A DNA stretch of 64,000 bases from positions 248,001-312,000 of the forward strand of contig NZ_JAPPRJ010000001.1 in the NCBI RefSeq assembly GCF_026672545.1. Direction: 5' to 3'. Position numbers and translations under genes: made by a program. This stretch comes from Rhizobium sp. SL86. GTDB lineage: Bacteria; Pseudomonadota; Alphaproteobacteria; Rhizobiales; Rhizobiaceae. Positions 49,311 through 57,610 of the stretch are shown in pieces. Every line of letters begins with the position of its first letter. Positions within the stretch are counted from its first letter, which is position 1. The notes under the pieces were generated by a model that saw only the letters and a program-made list of their open reading frames with translations, was not told the origin of the DNA and ran no database searches.

Positions 49311-50179
49311 TCGAAAATCGGTCCGCCGTCATGCAGCCGCTCGCCATCCGCGTAGGAATAACTGAAATCCGTGCCCGGCACGTGCGGGAAACCGCGAAAG
49401 TTCAGCCCATTGCCGAAACGCACCTTGCAGGTGGCAAAACGTTTGTCGCAGCCGGCGGTAACCGTGCAAGCCGTACCACTGGCCGGCACCTCCTCCAGCG
49501 GCAGCCACAGCGTCAGCCGTGCCGTGCCGTCGCCCGGCAGGCGGTGCCGGTCGATCACATGCCGGCGTCCGCCAAGCTCCAGCGTGCCGCCGTCGAAAAA
49601 ACCCTCGGCAAAAGCGTCAAGTCCCGAAAGCCGCACATGGCTGCGATCCTCCACGGCCATCACCGTGCCTGCCGCGCGCCAGCCGGTAAGATCGACACGG
49701 CAGCGGCTGTCACCCAATTCCGCATCGCAGCGGCGGTTGTAAAGCCTGCCCTGCGGCTGGTCGAGCCGATGGGCGATGCTGCGCAGTTCGGCGGAAAAGC
49801 GCTCGCCGGCCCGCATCACCTCGCCGATCTCGCGCACGGCCAGCAGTGCAGCCTGCGCAGGCTCCGCCCAGTTGACCAGATAAAGCTCCACGCGTGCGCC
49901 GTCATAATGCCCGGCAGACAAATCCTCCGGTCTGATCGCCTCGCTGGAAAAGCCGCCGGCCACCTCGCCGCTTGCCGCAGCAAAGCCCTGTCCCGTCTCG
50001 TCTTCGCTGGCAGCAAAACCGCTTGCGGCGCGGCAGAGCGTGCCGGCCACCCAGAGATCGGCGTCGTGATCGGTAAAACCAAGCACCGCGCCGTCGCGGC
50101 GCAGCACCCGCCAGGCATGGCAGGTGGTCGTCGCATCGCCGGCAAGATGCGCGGCAAGCGGCGCTGCAATCGTCCTCAT
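49307..50179 (-). CDS. GTA gp13-like hub protein (DUF2163)
   Basis: 290 residues, opening with the DUF2163 pattern (TTTCHAWRVLRRDGAVLGFTDHD). Cys residues occur in RRCDAELGDSRCRVDL and GCDKRFATCKVRFGN, plus LCRAAS; in RcGTA the hub protein g13 holds an iron-sulfur cluster, so these are candidate ligands. It connects the tail tube to the gp15 tip. Overlaps gp12 and gp14 by 4 bp each. Confidence 0.87.
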   Translation of the reverse strand: MRTIAAPLAAHLAGDATTTCHAWRVLRRDGAVLGFTDHDADLWVAGTLCRAASGFAASEDETGQGFAAASGEVAGGFSSEAIRPEDLSAGHYDGARVELYLVNWAEPAQAALLAVREIGEVMRAGERFSAELRSIAHRLDQPQGRLYNRRCDAELGDSRCRVDLTGWRAAGTVMAVEDRSHVRLSGLDAFAEGFFDGGTLELGGRRHVIDRHRLPGDGTARLTLWLPLEEVPASGTACTVTAGCDKRFATCKVRFGNGLNFRGFPHVPGTDFSYSYADGERLHDGGPIFE

Positions 50180-50811
50180 GGCAGGATCTCCGTGATCGGA
50201 ATGGCTGGAATGCGGCCTGCTTGAAAAGCAGAAAGATTGACCTCGATCCGGTCGGTATCGAAGCGCACCGGCACATCGAATTCATATCCCGCGCGGATCT
50301 CCACCCCCGGCCCCGGCATATGACCGGCCTGAAAGGTCACGACACCCGTCGCCGTATTGACACTGTAGCGGTCGCTCGGCACGGCAGCCCCGTTCAAAGC
50401 AAGCACCACCGTACCGGACACGGGTTTGGCAATGCTGCGCACCACACCACCGCCGCCATCGGCATAGGTCTTCACCAGTTGAAAACTCTGGGTCGCCCCG
50501 TCGCCCGTGCCGATCAACTGGTCGGTCGGACGCACCGGTTGCAGCGGTCCGGCAGAGGCAAAATCGATCGGGTCGCGAAAGCGGAAACCGTAGAGCTGCC
50601 CGCGACGCGCCTCGAAAAAGGCCAGCGCCTCGTAGAGGTCGGCGACAGACCTGATACCGGAGCCGGCATCATAACTGCGCCGTGCCTGGCGCCAGCGGGC
50701 ATTGCGGTTTTCGCGGCCGTTCGACAGGCTGACGATATCGGTGCGCCGCACCGGCCCGCCGGTCACCCCCAGCGCCAGCCGGAGCGGAAAACGCACCTCG
50801 TGAAAACTCAT
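50176..50811 (-). CDS. GTA gp12-like distal tail protein (DUF2460)
   Basis: 211 residues with the TIGR02217/DUF2460 signature: FHEVRFPLRLALGVTGGP at the start, ALAFFEARRGQLYGFRFRDP in the middle and a VPVRFDTDRIEVNL ending. It is the distal tail protein in the GTA tail. Overlaps gp13 by 4 bp and follows the tape measure gene by 12 bp. Confidence 0.9.
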   Translation of the reverse strand: MSFHEVRFPLRLALGVTGGPVRRTDIVSLSNGRENRNARWRQARRSYDAGSGIRSVADLYEALAFFEARRGQLYGFRFRDPIDFASAGPLQPVRPTDQLIGTGDGATQSFQLVKTYADGGGGVVRSIAKPVSGTVVLALNGAAVPSDRYSVNTATGVVTFQAGHMPGPGVEIRAGYEFDVPVRFDTDRIEVNLSAFQAGRIPAIPITEILP

Positions 50812-50823
50812 GGCTATTGCTCC

Positions 50824-51381
50824 TCAAAGCCCGCGCCGGCCGCGCGAAACACTGCGGGCCAGCATGGCGGAAATCTGCCCCTCGCTCTTGCGGAAGCTTG
50901 CCGCATCGGTTGCCGTCACGTTGAAGATGATCGGCGGGGAGGCCCCCTCGCCGCCCGTCATCGCCACGCCCAGCGCGCCATCGGCACCGCGCGCCAAGGG
51001 CAGGATCGCCTCCGCCCCCGCCTCGCCCATCAGGCCAAGACTACTGCCGCCCATCGGAAAGAAACTCGGGCTCTGCACCACCCCGCCATCGGCAAAAGCG
51101 GTCACCGAGCCCAGCGAACCGACAAGCGAACTCGCCGCCGAGGAGACGACACCTTCCAGCGGCTTCAACGCCGCCGACAGCGCGATATCGGTCAGCCGGT
51201 TGCCCAGTCCCTGCAGCACATCCTCCAGGCTCTTGCCGCTCAGCGTGGCGGATTTCAGCGCGCCGCTGAGCGCCGTGCCAAACCGGCTGGAGCGCGCTTC
51301 AAGCTCGGTCAGGCTGCGAGCCAGAGCTTCGCTGTCCGAGAGCGTTTCGGCAAAGGGCACGGAAAAACTGTCTTCGGCCAT
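50824..51381 (-). CDS. GTA gp11-like short tape measure protein
   Basis: 185 residues. Heptad-like helical N-terminal half (SLTELEARSSRFGTALSGAL), then the characteristic FADGGVVQSPSFFPMGG and LMGEAGAEAILPLARG segments of lambda-family tape measure C-termini. The short length agrees with the short GTA tail. ATG 51381 follows GGAGG with 7-nt spacing; the frame is open to 51417. Confidence 0.87.
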   Translation of the reverse strand: MAEDSFSVPFAETLSDSEALARSLTELEARSSRFGTALSGALKSATLSGKSLEDVLQGLGNRLTDIALSAALKPLEGVVSSAASSLVGSLGSVTAFADGGVVQSPSFFPMGGSSLGLMGEAGAEAILPLARGADGALGVAMTGGEGASPPIIFNVTATDAASFRKSEGQISAMLARSVSRGRRGL

Positions 51382-51429
51382 GGTAAGACCTCCAGTGTTC
51401 AGATCGATATCGACCACGTCGGCAGCGGG

Positions 51430-51666
51430 TCATCCGTTTGCCCCCGTGGCCGGGCAGTCGGGAAAGGCCGCCATCAGTGCGTTGAGGTCGGCACGCTGCA
51501 GCCCCGTGCCACGCGGACGGCAGGCGCCCGCCATCGCCAGAATTTCGCCGGGTGTCAGCGCCCAGAAGGTCTCAGTCGGAAGCCGCAGCAGGCAGAGCCC
51601 CAGATGCTGGATCGCCGGCCAGAAGCGATCCTCTCCTGGGGCCGCCGCACCCGCTGCGGCGCTCAA
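51430..51666 (-). CDS. GTA gp10.1-like tail assembly chaperone
   Basis: 78 residues: FWPAIQHLGLCLLRLPTETFWALTPGEI and RADLNALMAAFPD match the small TIGR02216/rcc01693 family. It starts at TTG overlapping the stop of the gp9-gp10 fusion (TTGA), so translation is coupled. Needed for tail-tube assembly around the tape measure. Confidence 0.8.
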   Translation of the reverse strand: MSAAAGAAAPGEDRFWPAIQHLGLCLLRLPTETFWALTPGEILAMAGACRPRGTGLQRADLNALMAAFPDCPATGANG

Positions 51667-52427
51667 GGGCGGTGGGAGTTATCGGCTGTGCCGAAGGCCG
51701 CCTCCAGCAGATCACTGACGATCGCAACACAGGCTGTCACCCCGCCCTCCACATGCATGGCCGCCACCTCCTCGTCCGACATCAGATTGCCGCCACCGCG
51801 CAGACCGGCGGCAATCACCCGCGTCAGGTCGGTGGCCGTCACCCGGCCGGCGGAAAACCGTGCCGCCAGCGCGCCAAGGTCGGGCACGCCAAAGGCGGTT
51901 TCCAGCTCGGCTAGCGCCCCCAGCGTCAGGCAGAGAATCCGCCGCTCGCCATCGATCATCGCCTCCACCTCACCACGCCGACGGTTGGCTCTCCCGTTCG
52001 GCTCGCCCCGCCCCGCCATCCACAGCGCCCCGAAGGTCAGGAGACCGGCGGATTCGAGCGCGATCTCGAAGCGCACCTCACCATTATACTCGCCGGAATA
52101 TTCGAGTGCGGTGATCTGGAAGGCGCCGCTCACCGTGCCAAAGGCCGGGATCAGCACCTGCCAGGTAAGGATCGTTCCGGCAAAAAAGGCGGAGCGCACC
52201 AGTTGGTCGGAAGCCTGGTCCTTGAACAGCCCGCCACCGGAGATCGAGGCACGCTGCACGCCGGCGCCGCCCAAAAGCTCGCGCCAGCGCCCGGCGCTTT
52301 CGGCATCCGTCACATCCACCGTCTCGGCATTAAAGGCCAGCCGCTTGGAGCGAAGCCCCGCCACCGTCGTCCAGCTGCCACCGCTTTCCACCTTCAGCAA
52401 AAGATCCTTGCCCGCCTGCGCCACCAT
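51663..52427 (-). CDS. Fused GTA gp9 (major tail tube) and gp10 (GTA family protein)
   Basis: One frame of 254 residues. Residues 1-135 are a TP901-1-type major tail protein (KDLLLKVESGGSWTTVAGLRS, VDVTDAESAGRWRELL, FEIALESAGLLTFGAL). Residues 137-254 are the gp10-type GTA family protein (RRGEVEAMIDGERRILCLTLGA, ending near the tail chaperone). The junction is TGG followed directly by ATG (52019), where a stop codon would be expected between separate genes. It looks like a single-base stop loss. ATG 52427 has AGGAG upstream. A tail tube subunit with a 118-residue appendage may not assemble normally. Confidence 0.85.
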   Translation of the reverse strand: MVAQAGKDLLLKVESGGSWTTVAGLRSKRLAFNAETVDVTDAESAGRWRELLGGAGVQRASISGGGLFKDQASDQLVRSAFFAGTILTWQVLIPAFGTVSGAFQITALEYSGEYNGEVRFEIALESAGLLTFGALWMAGRGEPNGRANRRRGEVEAMIDGERRILCLTLGALAELETAFGVPDLGALAARFSAGRVTATDLTRVIAAGLRGGGNLMSDEEVAAMHVEGGVTACVAIVSDLLEAAFGTADNSHRP

Positions 52428-52527
52428 CGTCGTGTCTCCTGATTGTCTCGTGAAACTGCGTTGCGCTTCCGGCCGCCGTCACTGCGTGTTATGGACACCC
52501 ACTCACCTTTCGGCAGTACAGGTTCCC

Positions 52528-53751
52528 ATGCCGGTTTCATTTTACCCCTCCCGCCTGCGTCTCATCGCCTGCCTCGCCCTCTGCCAGATCATCGGCTGGG
52601 GCGCGGGTTTCGATATGCTCGCCGTTCTGGGGCCGAGGATGGGGCCGGAGATCGGCCTGTCGAACCCGGCCGTCTTTGCCGGCCTTGCGGTCATGATGAT
52701 CACGATCGGCCTGGCCGGTCCTGCCGTCGGCCGGCTGCTGCAACGCCAGGGGGCGGCAAAAACGCTTGCGCAAGGCTCAGGCCTGTTTGCGCTCGCCCTT
52801 TTGCTCCTCAGCCTTTGCCAGCATCCGGTTGCCTATTTCGGCATCTGGCTGCTGATGGGGTTTGCCGGGTCGCTGTCGCTCTCCACACCGACCTATGCCG
52901 CCGTCGTCGAACGCGAGGGCGCCGATGGCAGGCGCGTGATCGCACTGCTGATGATCTTCACCGGGCTCTCGGCCACCGTCTTCTGGCCGGTCAGCACCTG
53001 GCTCGTCTCAACGCTCGGCTGGCGCCAGACGCTGCTGGTGTTTGCCGCGCTGCACCTCTTCCTCTGCCTGCCGCTGCATCTTTTCGCCCTGCCGAAACCG
53101 AACCGCACGGGGGAGGCAAAAGCGGCGGATGAAATCCCGCCCGTCACCCTCTCGCCGCCGCAAAAGCGCCTGGCCTTTCTGCTGGTTGCCTGCGGCACCA
53201 CCATTGCGGCCTTCGTCTCCTTCGGTTTTTCGCCGACTTTCCTGCAATTGCTCGCCCATGCCGGCGCCACGCCGGAACTGGCACTCCAACTCGGGGCGGC
53301 GCGCGGCGTGATCGCCATTTCCGCCCGGGCGGTGGATTTTGCCGTTGGCCGGCGCGGCAGCGCGATCGTCACCGCGTTGATCGGCATCGGCTCGATGCTC
53401 GTCTCCTTCGTGCTGATGATGGGTCTTGCCGGTACGCCGCCGGTGCTGATCGCCTTCACCGTGCTCTACAGCCTCGGCTCCGGCATCATGGCGGTGGCGC
53501 GTGCCGTACTGCCGCTTTCAGTGTTTTCGGCACAGGACTATGGCCTGCAGGCCGCGCGCCTTTCCTTGCCGCAAAATGTCGCGATCGCGCTCGCCCCGAT
53601 GCTGTTTGCCGCTTTGCTTGATGCCGGTGGCGTGGAGATGGCGCTGTCCGGTGCGGTCGCCCTCATCACGATTGCCTTTGCCGCGATCCTGGCGCTCGGG
53701 CGCCTTGCCCGCCAGGGGGCAAGGATGTCGCCTATTCCGTCACCGCCCTGA
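52528..53751 (+). CDS. MFS transporter inserted antisense in the GTA tail genes
   Basis: 407 residues with twelve hydrophobic helices (RLIACLALCQIIGWGAGFD, ALAVMMITIGLAGPAVG and others) and the MFS loop motif around GRLLQRQGAAKTL. It transports an unknown substrate across the inner membrane. It reads against the phage genes, lies between gp8 and gp9, and overlaps the 3' end of gp8 by 20 bp. There is no equivalent in canonical GTA clusters. No clear ribosome site precedes ATG 52528. The frame also runs 2.3 kb upstream by chance. Confidence 0.85.
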   Translation: MPVSFYPSRLRLIACLALCQIIGWGAGFDMLAVLGPRMGPEIGLSNPAVFAGLAVMMITIGLAGPAVGRLLQRQGAAKTLAQGSGLFALALLLLSLCQHPVAYFGIWLLMGFAGSLSLSTPTYAAVVEREGADGRRVIALLMIFTGLSATVFWPVSTWLVSTLGWRQTLLVFAALHLFLCLPLHLFALPKPNRTGEAKAADEIPPVTLSPPQKRLAFLLVACGTTIAAFVSFGFSPTFLQLLAHAGATPELALQLGAARGVIAISARAVDFAVGRRGSAIVTALIGIGSMLVSFVLMMGLAGTPPVLIAFTVLYSLGSGIMAVARAVLPLSVFSAQDYGLQAARLSLPQNVAIALAPMLFAALLDAGGVEMALSGAVALITIAFAAILALGRLARQGARMSPIPSPP

Positions 53752-54130
53752 AGGTCAGGTCGATCACGCTGAGCCCCGTCTCCTCGTCGCGTCGGCTCTT
53801 GATGTTTTGGCAGGCGATCGACACCAGATGCGCGCCGGAAAGCGTCAGGGCCGCATGGTGCAGGCTTGCCCGGACCGCGGCCGCCAGCGCCTGCACCTCC
53901 GCCCGCCCTTCGCCCTCCGACCAGAGGCCGAGGGTCAAAAAATGCTCCTCGCCCGGCTCGGTGGCGGTCGCATAATCGCGGCTGTCGATCTCGCCATAGA
54001 TCAGCGCCGGTAGCCGCAGGCGCGGCACGATCTGGTCGCGGATGCCACCGGCTGTGAGAAGCGGCGCCAGCGATGGTTCGCCCACGAGCCTGGCATGGAT
54101 CACCCGCAACAGGGCCTGCTGAGCGCTCAT
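53732..54130 (-). CDS. GTA gp8-like tail terminator (DUF3168)
   Basis: 132 residues with the DUF3168 pattern: AQQALLRVIHARLVGEPSLAPLL, YGEIDSRDYATATEPGEEH and VIDLTFRAVTE. It caps the tail tube at the head-proximal side. It overlaps gp7 by 4 bp at its 5' end and the convergent MFS gene by 20 bp at its 3' end. Confidence 0.85.
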   Translation of the reverse strand: MSAQQALLRVIHARLVGEPSLAPLLTAGGIRDQIVPRLRLPALIYGEIDSRDYATATEPGEEHFLTLGLWSEGEGRAEVQALAAAVRASLHHAALTLSGAHLVSIACQNIKSRRDEETGLSVIDLTFRAVTE

Positions 54131-54465
54131 CGGGCCGCCTCCTCGCAGTCACAGACCAGGAACCGGCCCGTCTCGTCCGGATCGCGCACGGCCTTGATGG
54201 CAAACAGGCGCGTGCCTTTGACCAGTCGTTCGCCCGCCGCCGGTGTAACAAAACCAGAGACCCAGATCCGGTGCGTCACGGTCACCCCTTCGGCACCCGC
54301 CTTAACCTCGTCCCTGTGCTGCGTCACCGGTTCGATGCGCGCCCACAGCCGGCCCGCCTCCACCCAGTTGCGCGCGGCGCCGCCCTGACCGTCCGGCATA
54401 TCCACCGGCACCTCGCGCACCAACCGTGCAGTCATGGCGCCGACGTCGAAATTCACCGTCTGCAT
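54127..54465 (-). CDS. GTA gp7-like head-tail adaptor/stopper
   Basis: 112 residues; WVEAGRLWARIEPVTQHRD and VTHRIWVSGFVTPAAGERLV fit the phage head-tail joining (SPP1 gp16-like) family. It begins directly at the stop of gp6. Structural stopper between connector and tail. Confidence 0.85.
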   Translation of the reverse strand: MQTVNFDVGAMTARLVREVPVDMPDGQGGAARNWVEAGRLWARIEPVTQHRDEVKAGAEGVTVTHRIWVSGFVTPAAGERLVKGTRLFAIKAVRDPDETGRFLVCDCEEAAR

Positions 54466-55034
54466 CTACAGCCTCCGCATCCGGTAGCCGGCAATCAGCC
54501 GCTCATATCCATCCGGCACACCGGCCGGCTGCTGGTCGAGCGAAAAGGTGCCCCGCACGGCATACATCTGGGCGACATGGATCAGCATGGCGCGGATCAG
54601 CGGTCCGGGCACATCGGCACCCGCCTCGCCGAAGCCTACGGTCACATCGATCTCGATGCCGTTGATCGCCTGGCCGGGCTCGGGCGCATCCCGCAGCCAC
54701 AACCTTGCCGGCCGGCTGTCGCCATCCAGCAAATGATCGGCAATCGGGACGGAGGAGGGCTACCCTGCGCACCGTAAACCGTCACCGCATCAAGGCTTTG
54801 CACCGGTCCTCTCAGGAGCTGAATCACCCCGTTTTTGGGCCAGCGGTCGAGATAAAACCTCAACCTCTGGCGCATCAGGCAAAGCTCCGTCTCCGCCTCC
54901 AGAAACTGCCGGGCCATAGTGATGAGACCGCTCAGCAGCCCATCCTCGTCCGCATGCTCCACCCGCAGATGCGCCTTCACTTGGCTCAGCGTCAGCGGCT
55001 CCGCCGACGGCTGCTCGATCACGCCATAGGCCAT
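54466..55034 (-). pseudogene. GTA gp6-like head-tail connector, frameshifted
   Basis: The first part, from ATG 55034 (AAGGA upstream), encodes MAYGVIEQPSAEPLTLSQVK through DAVTVYGAQG, typical of gp6-like connectors. The rest (SSVPIADHLLDGD to IAGYRMRRL) continues in another frame. The switch lies between about 54750 and 54764. The span is 569 nt, one short of a whole number of codons, so a single-base deletion explains it. No slippery heptamer was seen. Either a true inactivation or an assembly error. Confidence 0.8.
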
Positions 55035-55250
55035 GGAAGATCCTTTCGATGTCCGATGATTGTGCGGGGAACGGCACGCAGGGTGCCGCAGGTTAGTCTC
55101 CGTGCGAAATGGGTATGTGATGGTCCGGTCAGGGCCGGTGAGCAGCGGTCGCCCTGCGGCATTCCCTCTGCAGCGAGGGTTCGACAAACAGGTTGGGCAA
55201 TGCGCAGTCGCGCGCTCGGTCTATTGTGTGACGGTCGTCAGCGCGGGCCT

Positions 55251-55676
55251 TCAGCGCTTCGCCAGAGGCACGCGGCCCTTTTTCATCGTTTCATGAAGTT
55301 TGGCTTTGATCCGTTCGAACAGATCTTTCGGGATCATGCCGTAATGATAGCGGTTCGGGTCGGACGGCAGGGGTCGAAGATGCACGCCCGGCCATTGGAA
55401 CCGGTTCACTTCGCTGACGCGAATCCAGTTGGTCTGGTCGTCCAGGCCGAGTTCACGGGAAAGGTCCGGCGGAACCTCGATCGACAGATCCTCCTCACCC
55501 AACGCGGGAGGCGAATGGGTGATCGGCACGACGATCGTATCGCCGGTACTCGCGTGATAGACCACGATCGCACAAGGCCTGTCCTTGCTTCCAAGCGAAA
55601 GCCCCTCGCTCTTTTCCGTGTCCCACAGATAATTGTAGCGCACCACAAGACCGGGAACGGGATCGGGATAGCTCAC
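55251..55676 (-). CDS. PemK/MazF-like toxin
   Basis: 141 residues. GSKDRPCAIVVYHASTGD and IVVPITHSPP recall the beta-barrel core of PemK/MazF RNases, in a longer rhizobial subgroup with the segment TNWIRVSEVNRFQWPG. Likely a ribosome-independent mRNA interferase. It overlaps the antitoxin gene upstream by 4 bp. It occupies the region between DUF6107 and gp6 where GTAs encode protease and capsid. Confidence 0.7.
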   Translation of the reverse strand: MSYPDPVPGLVVRYNYLWDTEKSEGLSLGSKDRPCAIVVYHASTGDTIVVPITHSPPALGEEDLSIEVPPDLSRELGLDDQTNWIRVSEVNRFQWPGVHLRPLPSDPNRYHYGMIPKDLFERIKAKLHETMKKGRVPLAKR

Positions 55677-55927
55677 TCGGAGGCTTTGCCGTATTCAGAG
55701 TTCTGGATCAAAGCCATGGTCTCGTCATCCATGTCGCGGACCCGAATGACCTCCCGTTCCCGCTTTTTCATGTCGTGATAATGCTGGAGTTCCGCGGCAG
55801 ACAGAAACCCGCCGATCGTTCGGTTGTGAGCAGTGATCTCAATCACGCCCGCCGACTGGACCTGTTCCCGGAATGTCGTAAACTTTCGGGCGAACTCCGT
55901 CGCCGGTACCTTCAAAGGCTCTGCCAT
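55673..55927 (-). CDS. Phd/YefM-like antitoxin
   Basis: 84 residues; EPLKVPATEFARKFTTFREQ and VIEITAHNRTIGGFLSAAEL form the DNA-binding Phd/YefM fold, and the Glu/Lys/Asp-rich tail would bind the toxin. ATG 55927 follows GGAG. Its promoter overlaps a palindrome (55944-55965), as expected for autorepression by the toxin-antitoxin complex. Confidence 0.8.
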   Translation of the reverse strand: MAEPLKVPATEFARKFTTFREQVQSAGVIEITAHNRTIGGFLSAAELQHYHDMKKREREVIRVRDMDDETMALIQNSEYGKASE

Positions 55928-55943
55928 GACCCGTCTCCGTTCT

Positions 55944-55975
55944 GTGTAAAATACACATTTTACACATTTTGTCAA
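55944..55975 (-). promoter_or_regulatory. Autoregulated promoter of the Phd/PemK-like module
   Basis: Minus strand -35 TTGACA (55970-55975), 16-bp spacer, -10 TATTTT (55948-55953). The -10 lies in a perfect inverted repeat GTGTAAAAT-N4-ATTTTACAC (55944-55965). The stretch is sharply AT-rich in GC-rich surroundings. Confidence 0.75.
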
Positions 55976-56012
55976 AGCCGACAGCAAAAGAGAGGCTGCC
56001 CGACCCGGCCCC

Positions 56013-56336
56013 TCACGGCGGATCCGTTTTCGCCCCATAGCGGTTGGCAACCCGCACCAGGGCGCCCAGCACCCACCAGGCCGACAGGCTGGCGGCGGCG
56101 GCACCCGAAAGCGTCGTCTCCACCGGCGAGAGCTGGCCGGCAAGGCCGAGCCGCTCGGTGAGCCAAAGGCCTGCCGGTCCGCCGAACATCACACCGCAGG
56201 AGACACCGGTCATGAACCGGCTCGCCGCCTCGCGCATGCTTTTCGGCATCAGATAAACGAGCGATACCCAGGCGCCCGCCACCGAACCGATCGCCTTTGC
56301 GACCAACAAGCCGCCCTCATGGCCAAGCTCCGCCAT
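56013..56336 (-). CDS. GTA-associated membrane protein (DUF6107-like)
   Basis: 107 residues with three hydrophobic segments (about 10-30, 43-60, 78-95) joined by short loops (AKAIGSVAGAWVSLVYLMPK, GVMFGGPAGLWLTERLGLAG). It resembles DUF6107 proteins that, as I recall, follow the portal gene in Rhizobiaceae GTA clusters. It is the only phage-related gene left between portal and gp6. Function unknown. Confidence 0.65.
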   Translation of the reverse strand: MAELGHEGGLLVAKAIGSVAGAWVSLVYLMPKSMREAASRFMTGVSCGVMFGGPAGLWLTERLGLAGQLSPVETTLSGAAAASLSAWWVLGALVRVANRYGAKTDPP

Positions 56337-56544
56337 GTTCTCACCTTCTTCTGGTTTTGCGGGATCAAGGGGCCGTAGAGGCCGCCATCATGGCGCGCGC
56401 CACCGGCTCGCCGATGGTCATTTCGCCAATGCGCTGAATCGCTTGCACGCCTTGCCTCAGGCAAAACATCCGGGCGTTCACGTTCTGCTTAAACCGAGAC
56501 ACCGAATGATGCGCGGCGCCCTCCCCTGCAGGCGGCACTTCACG
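56337..56544. other. Intergenic between ParE toxin and DUF6107 gene
   Basis: Contains a leftward 34-codon frame (56365-56469, beginning MFCLRQGVQ and ending VARAMMAASTAP) 28 bp before the DUF6107 gene, without a clear ribosome site. It could be a small gene or a remnant. No capsid or protease sequence was recognised. Confidence 0.3.
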
Positions 56545-56847
56545 TCAGTTGCCGAAATCCTCGTCGGATTCCAATTCCTGACGAATCTGCCGGCCATGCC
56601 AGACGGACAGAATGACGATGCCGCTTTGACGGAGCACATAGTAGATATGGTAAGGTGCATGAACGAACCGGCGAACCGCAGGCGCGGTTCCGGCCATGGT
56701 GCCGATCTCCGGATGCGCGGCGATCAGCTTCAGCGCCCGTTCGATCTTTGCCGTAAAGTCCACCGATGCCCATCGGCTCTGAGAGGCAAGATAGTGCTTT
56801 TCCTTGAGAATCTGCTGTCGAGCCTCGTCGGAAACTCGGAGCTTCAT
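56545..56847 (-). CDS. RelE/ParE-family toxin
   Basis: 100 residues with the ParE fold pattern: KLRVSDEARQQILKEKHYLA helix, ERALKLIAAHPEIGTMAGTA, and the beta-hairpin RFVHAPYHIYYVLRQSGIVILSVWHGRQ. ParE toxins poison gyrase, RelE toxins cut mRNA; the sequence looks more ParE-like. The start overlaps the antitoxin stop by one base. Confidence 0.85.
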   Translation of the reverse strand: MKLRVSDEARQQILKEKHYLASQSRWASVDFTAKIERALKLIAAHPEIGTMAGTAPAVRRFVHAPYHIYYVLRQSGIVILSVWHGRQIRQELESDEDFGN

Positions 56848-57128
56848 CAGGCCGCGTCCTCGCGGCTAGCCCGGTCCATTTGCGCCAGTTCGGCAAACAG
56901 ATCCTCGGCATCCACCATATCGCCATTGGCCTCATCGGCCAGACCGCGCTGGATGCTGAGGATTTCAGCCCCTTCCGCCATCAGGTAATATTTCAGCGCC
57001 CGCACGATCACCCAGCTGCGGCTGCGCTCGGTCGCCTTGGCGATCTCTTCCACCTCCGCCAGGATATCTTCAGGGATGCGCAAGGTGATGGGATCGGACA
57101 AAACCGGCTTGTCGGATGCGTCTGCCAT
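56847..57128 (-). CDS. Ribbon-helix-helix antitoxin (ParD/CopG-like)
   Basis: 93 residues: DPITLRIPEDILAEVEEIAK and RSRSWVIVRALKYYLMAEG form the RHH DNA-binding domain; the acidic C-terminus (MVDAEDLFAELAQMD) binds the toxin. ATG 57128 follows AGAGGAG. Direct repeats GTATTAC upstream may be its operator. Confidence 0.82.
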   Translation of the reverse strand: MADASDKPVLSDPITLRIPEDILAEVEEIAKATERSRSWVIVRALKYYLMAEGAEILSIQRGLADEANGDMVDAEDLFAELAQMDRASREDAA

Positions 57129-57153
57129 GCGGAGCTCCTCTGCAACAAGGGAT

Positions 57154-57170
57154 GTATTACACCGTATTAC
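57154..57170. promoter_or_regulatory. Direct repeats, possible RHH operator
   Basis: Two copies of GTATTAC spaced by 10 bp (57154-57160, 57164-57170), 26 bp upstream of the antitoxin gene. One helical turn spacing fits cooperative RHH binding. Motif-based only. Confidence 0.4.
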
Positions 57171-57289
57171 GAGAGAATACGCCCTTGCAGGCGGAAGGTC
57201 CACCATTGCTGCGTCTTGCCTCTCCTTGCGGTCGTCGGGCTTTGCCTCAGGCGCTGCGATCCTGTAGATTCCCCGCCAAGGAGAGTTCG

Positions 57290-57610
57290 ATGAACCGCAT
57301 GAATGCCCTGCTCGCCACACGACGGGCCGCCCGCCAGGAACAGGCTGACGAGAGTGTCGCCCGGATCATCGAGGACGCGCGCCGGCACGGGCTCGATCTC
57401 CTCGTCGTCGGCTCGCTCGGCAAGGGTGATTTCCGCCTGCATTCCGATGTCGATCTGCTGGTCCGCGGCACCATCACGCCCGCACGTCGGGCACTTGCCG
57501 AACGGCTCGTCGCCCGACATCTGAGGCACACCGGCCTGCCTTACGACCTCATCTTCGAGGCGGATCTATCTCCCGACCGTCTGGCGGACCTGCTGCATGA
57601 CCTCGTTTAG
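57290..57610 (+). CDS. MNT-type minimal nucleotidyltransferase (antitoxin)
   Basis: 106 residues. GSLGKGDFRLHSDVDLLVRG is the nucleotidyltransferase motif GSxGKG...SDxDLLV with both catalytic Asp residues. Start ATG has AAGGAGAG upstream. It overlaps the HEPN gene by 14 bp. MNT antitoxins neutralise HEPN RNases, often by adding AMP to the toxin. Confidence 0.85.
   Translation: MNRMNALLATRRAARQEQADESVARIIEDARRHGLDLLVVGSLGKGDFRLHSDVDLLVRGTITPARRALAERLVARHLRHTGLPYDLIFEADLSPDRLADLLHDLV

Noticed and set aside
50221..52527. Long N-terminal extension of the MFS frame
   Set aside because: It runs antisense through gp9-gp12 and reads as low-complexity Arg/Ser/Pro sequence. The transporter proper begins at 52528.
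54740..54770. Programmed ribosomal frameshift in gp6
   Set aside because: No slippery heptamer or downstream structure was seen, and gp6 connectors are not known to use frameshifting; a plain indel is simpler.
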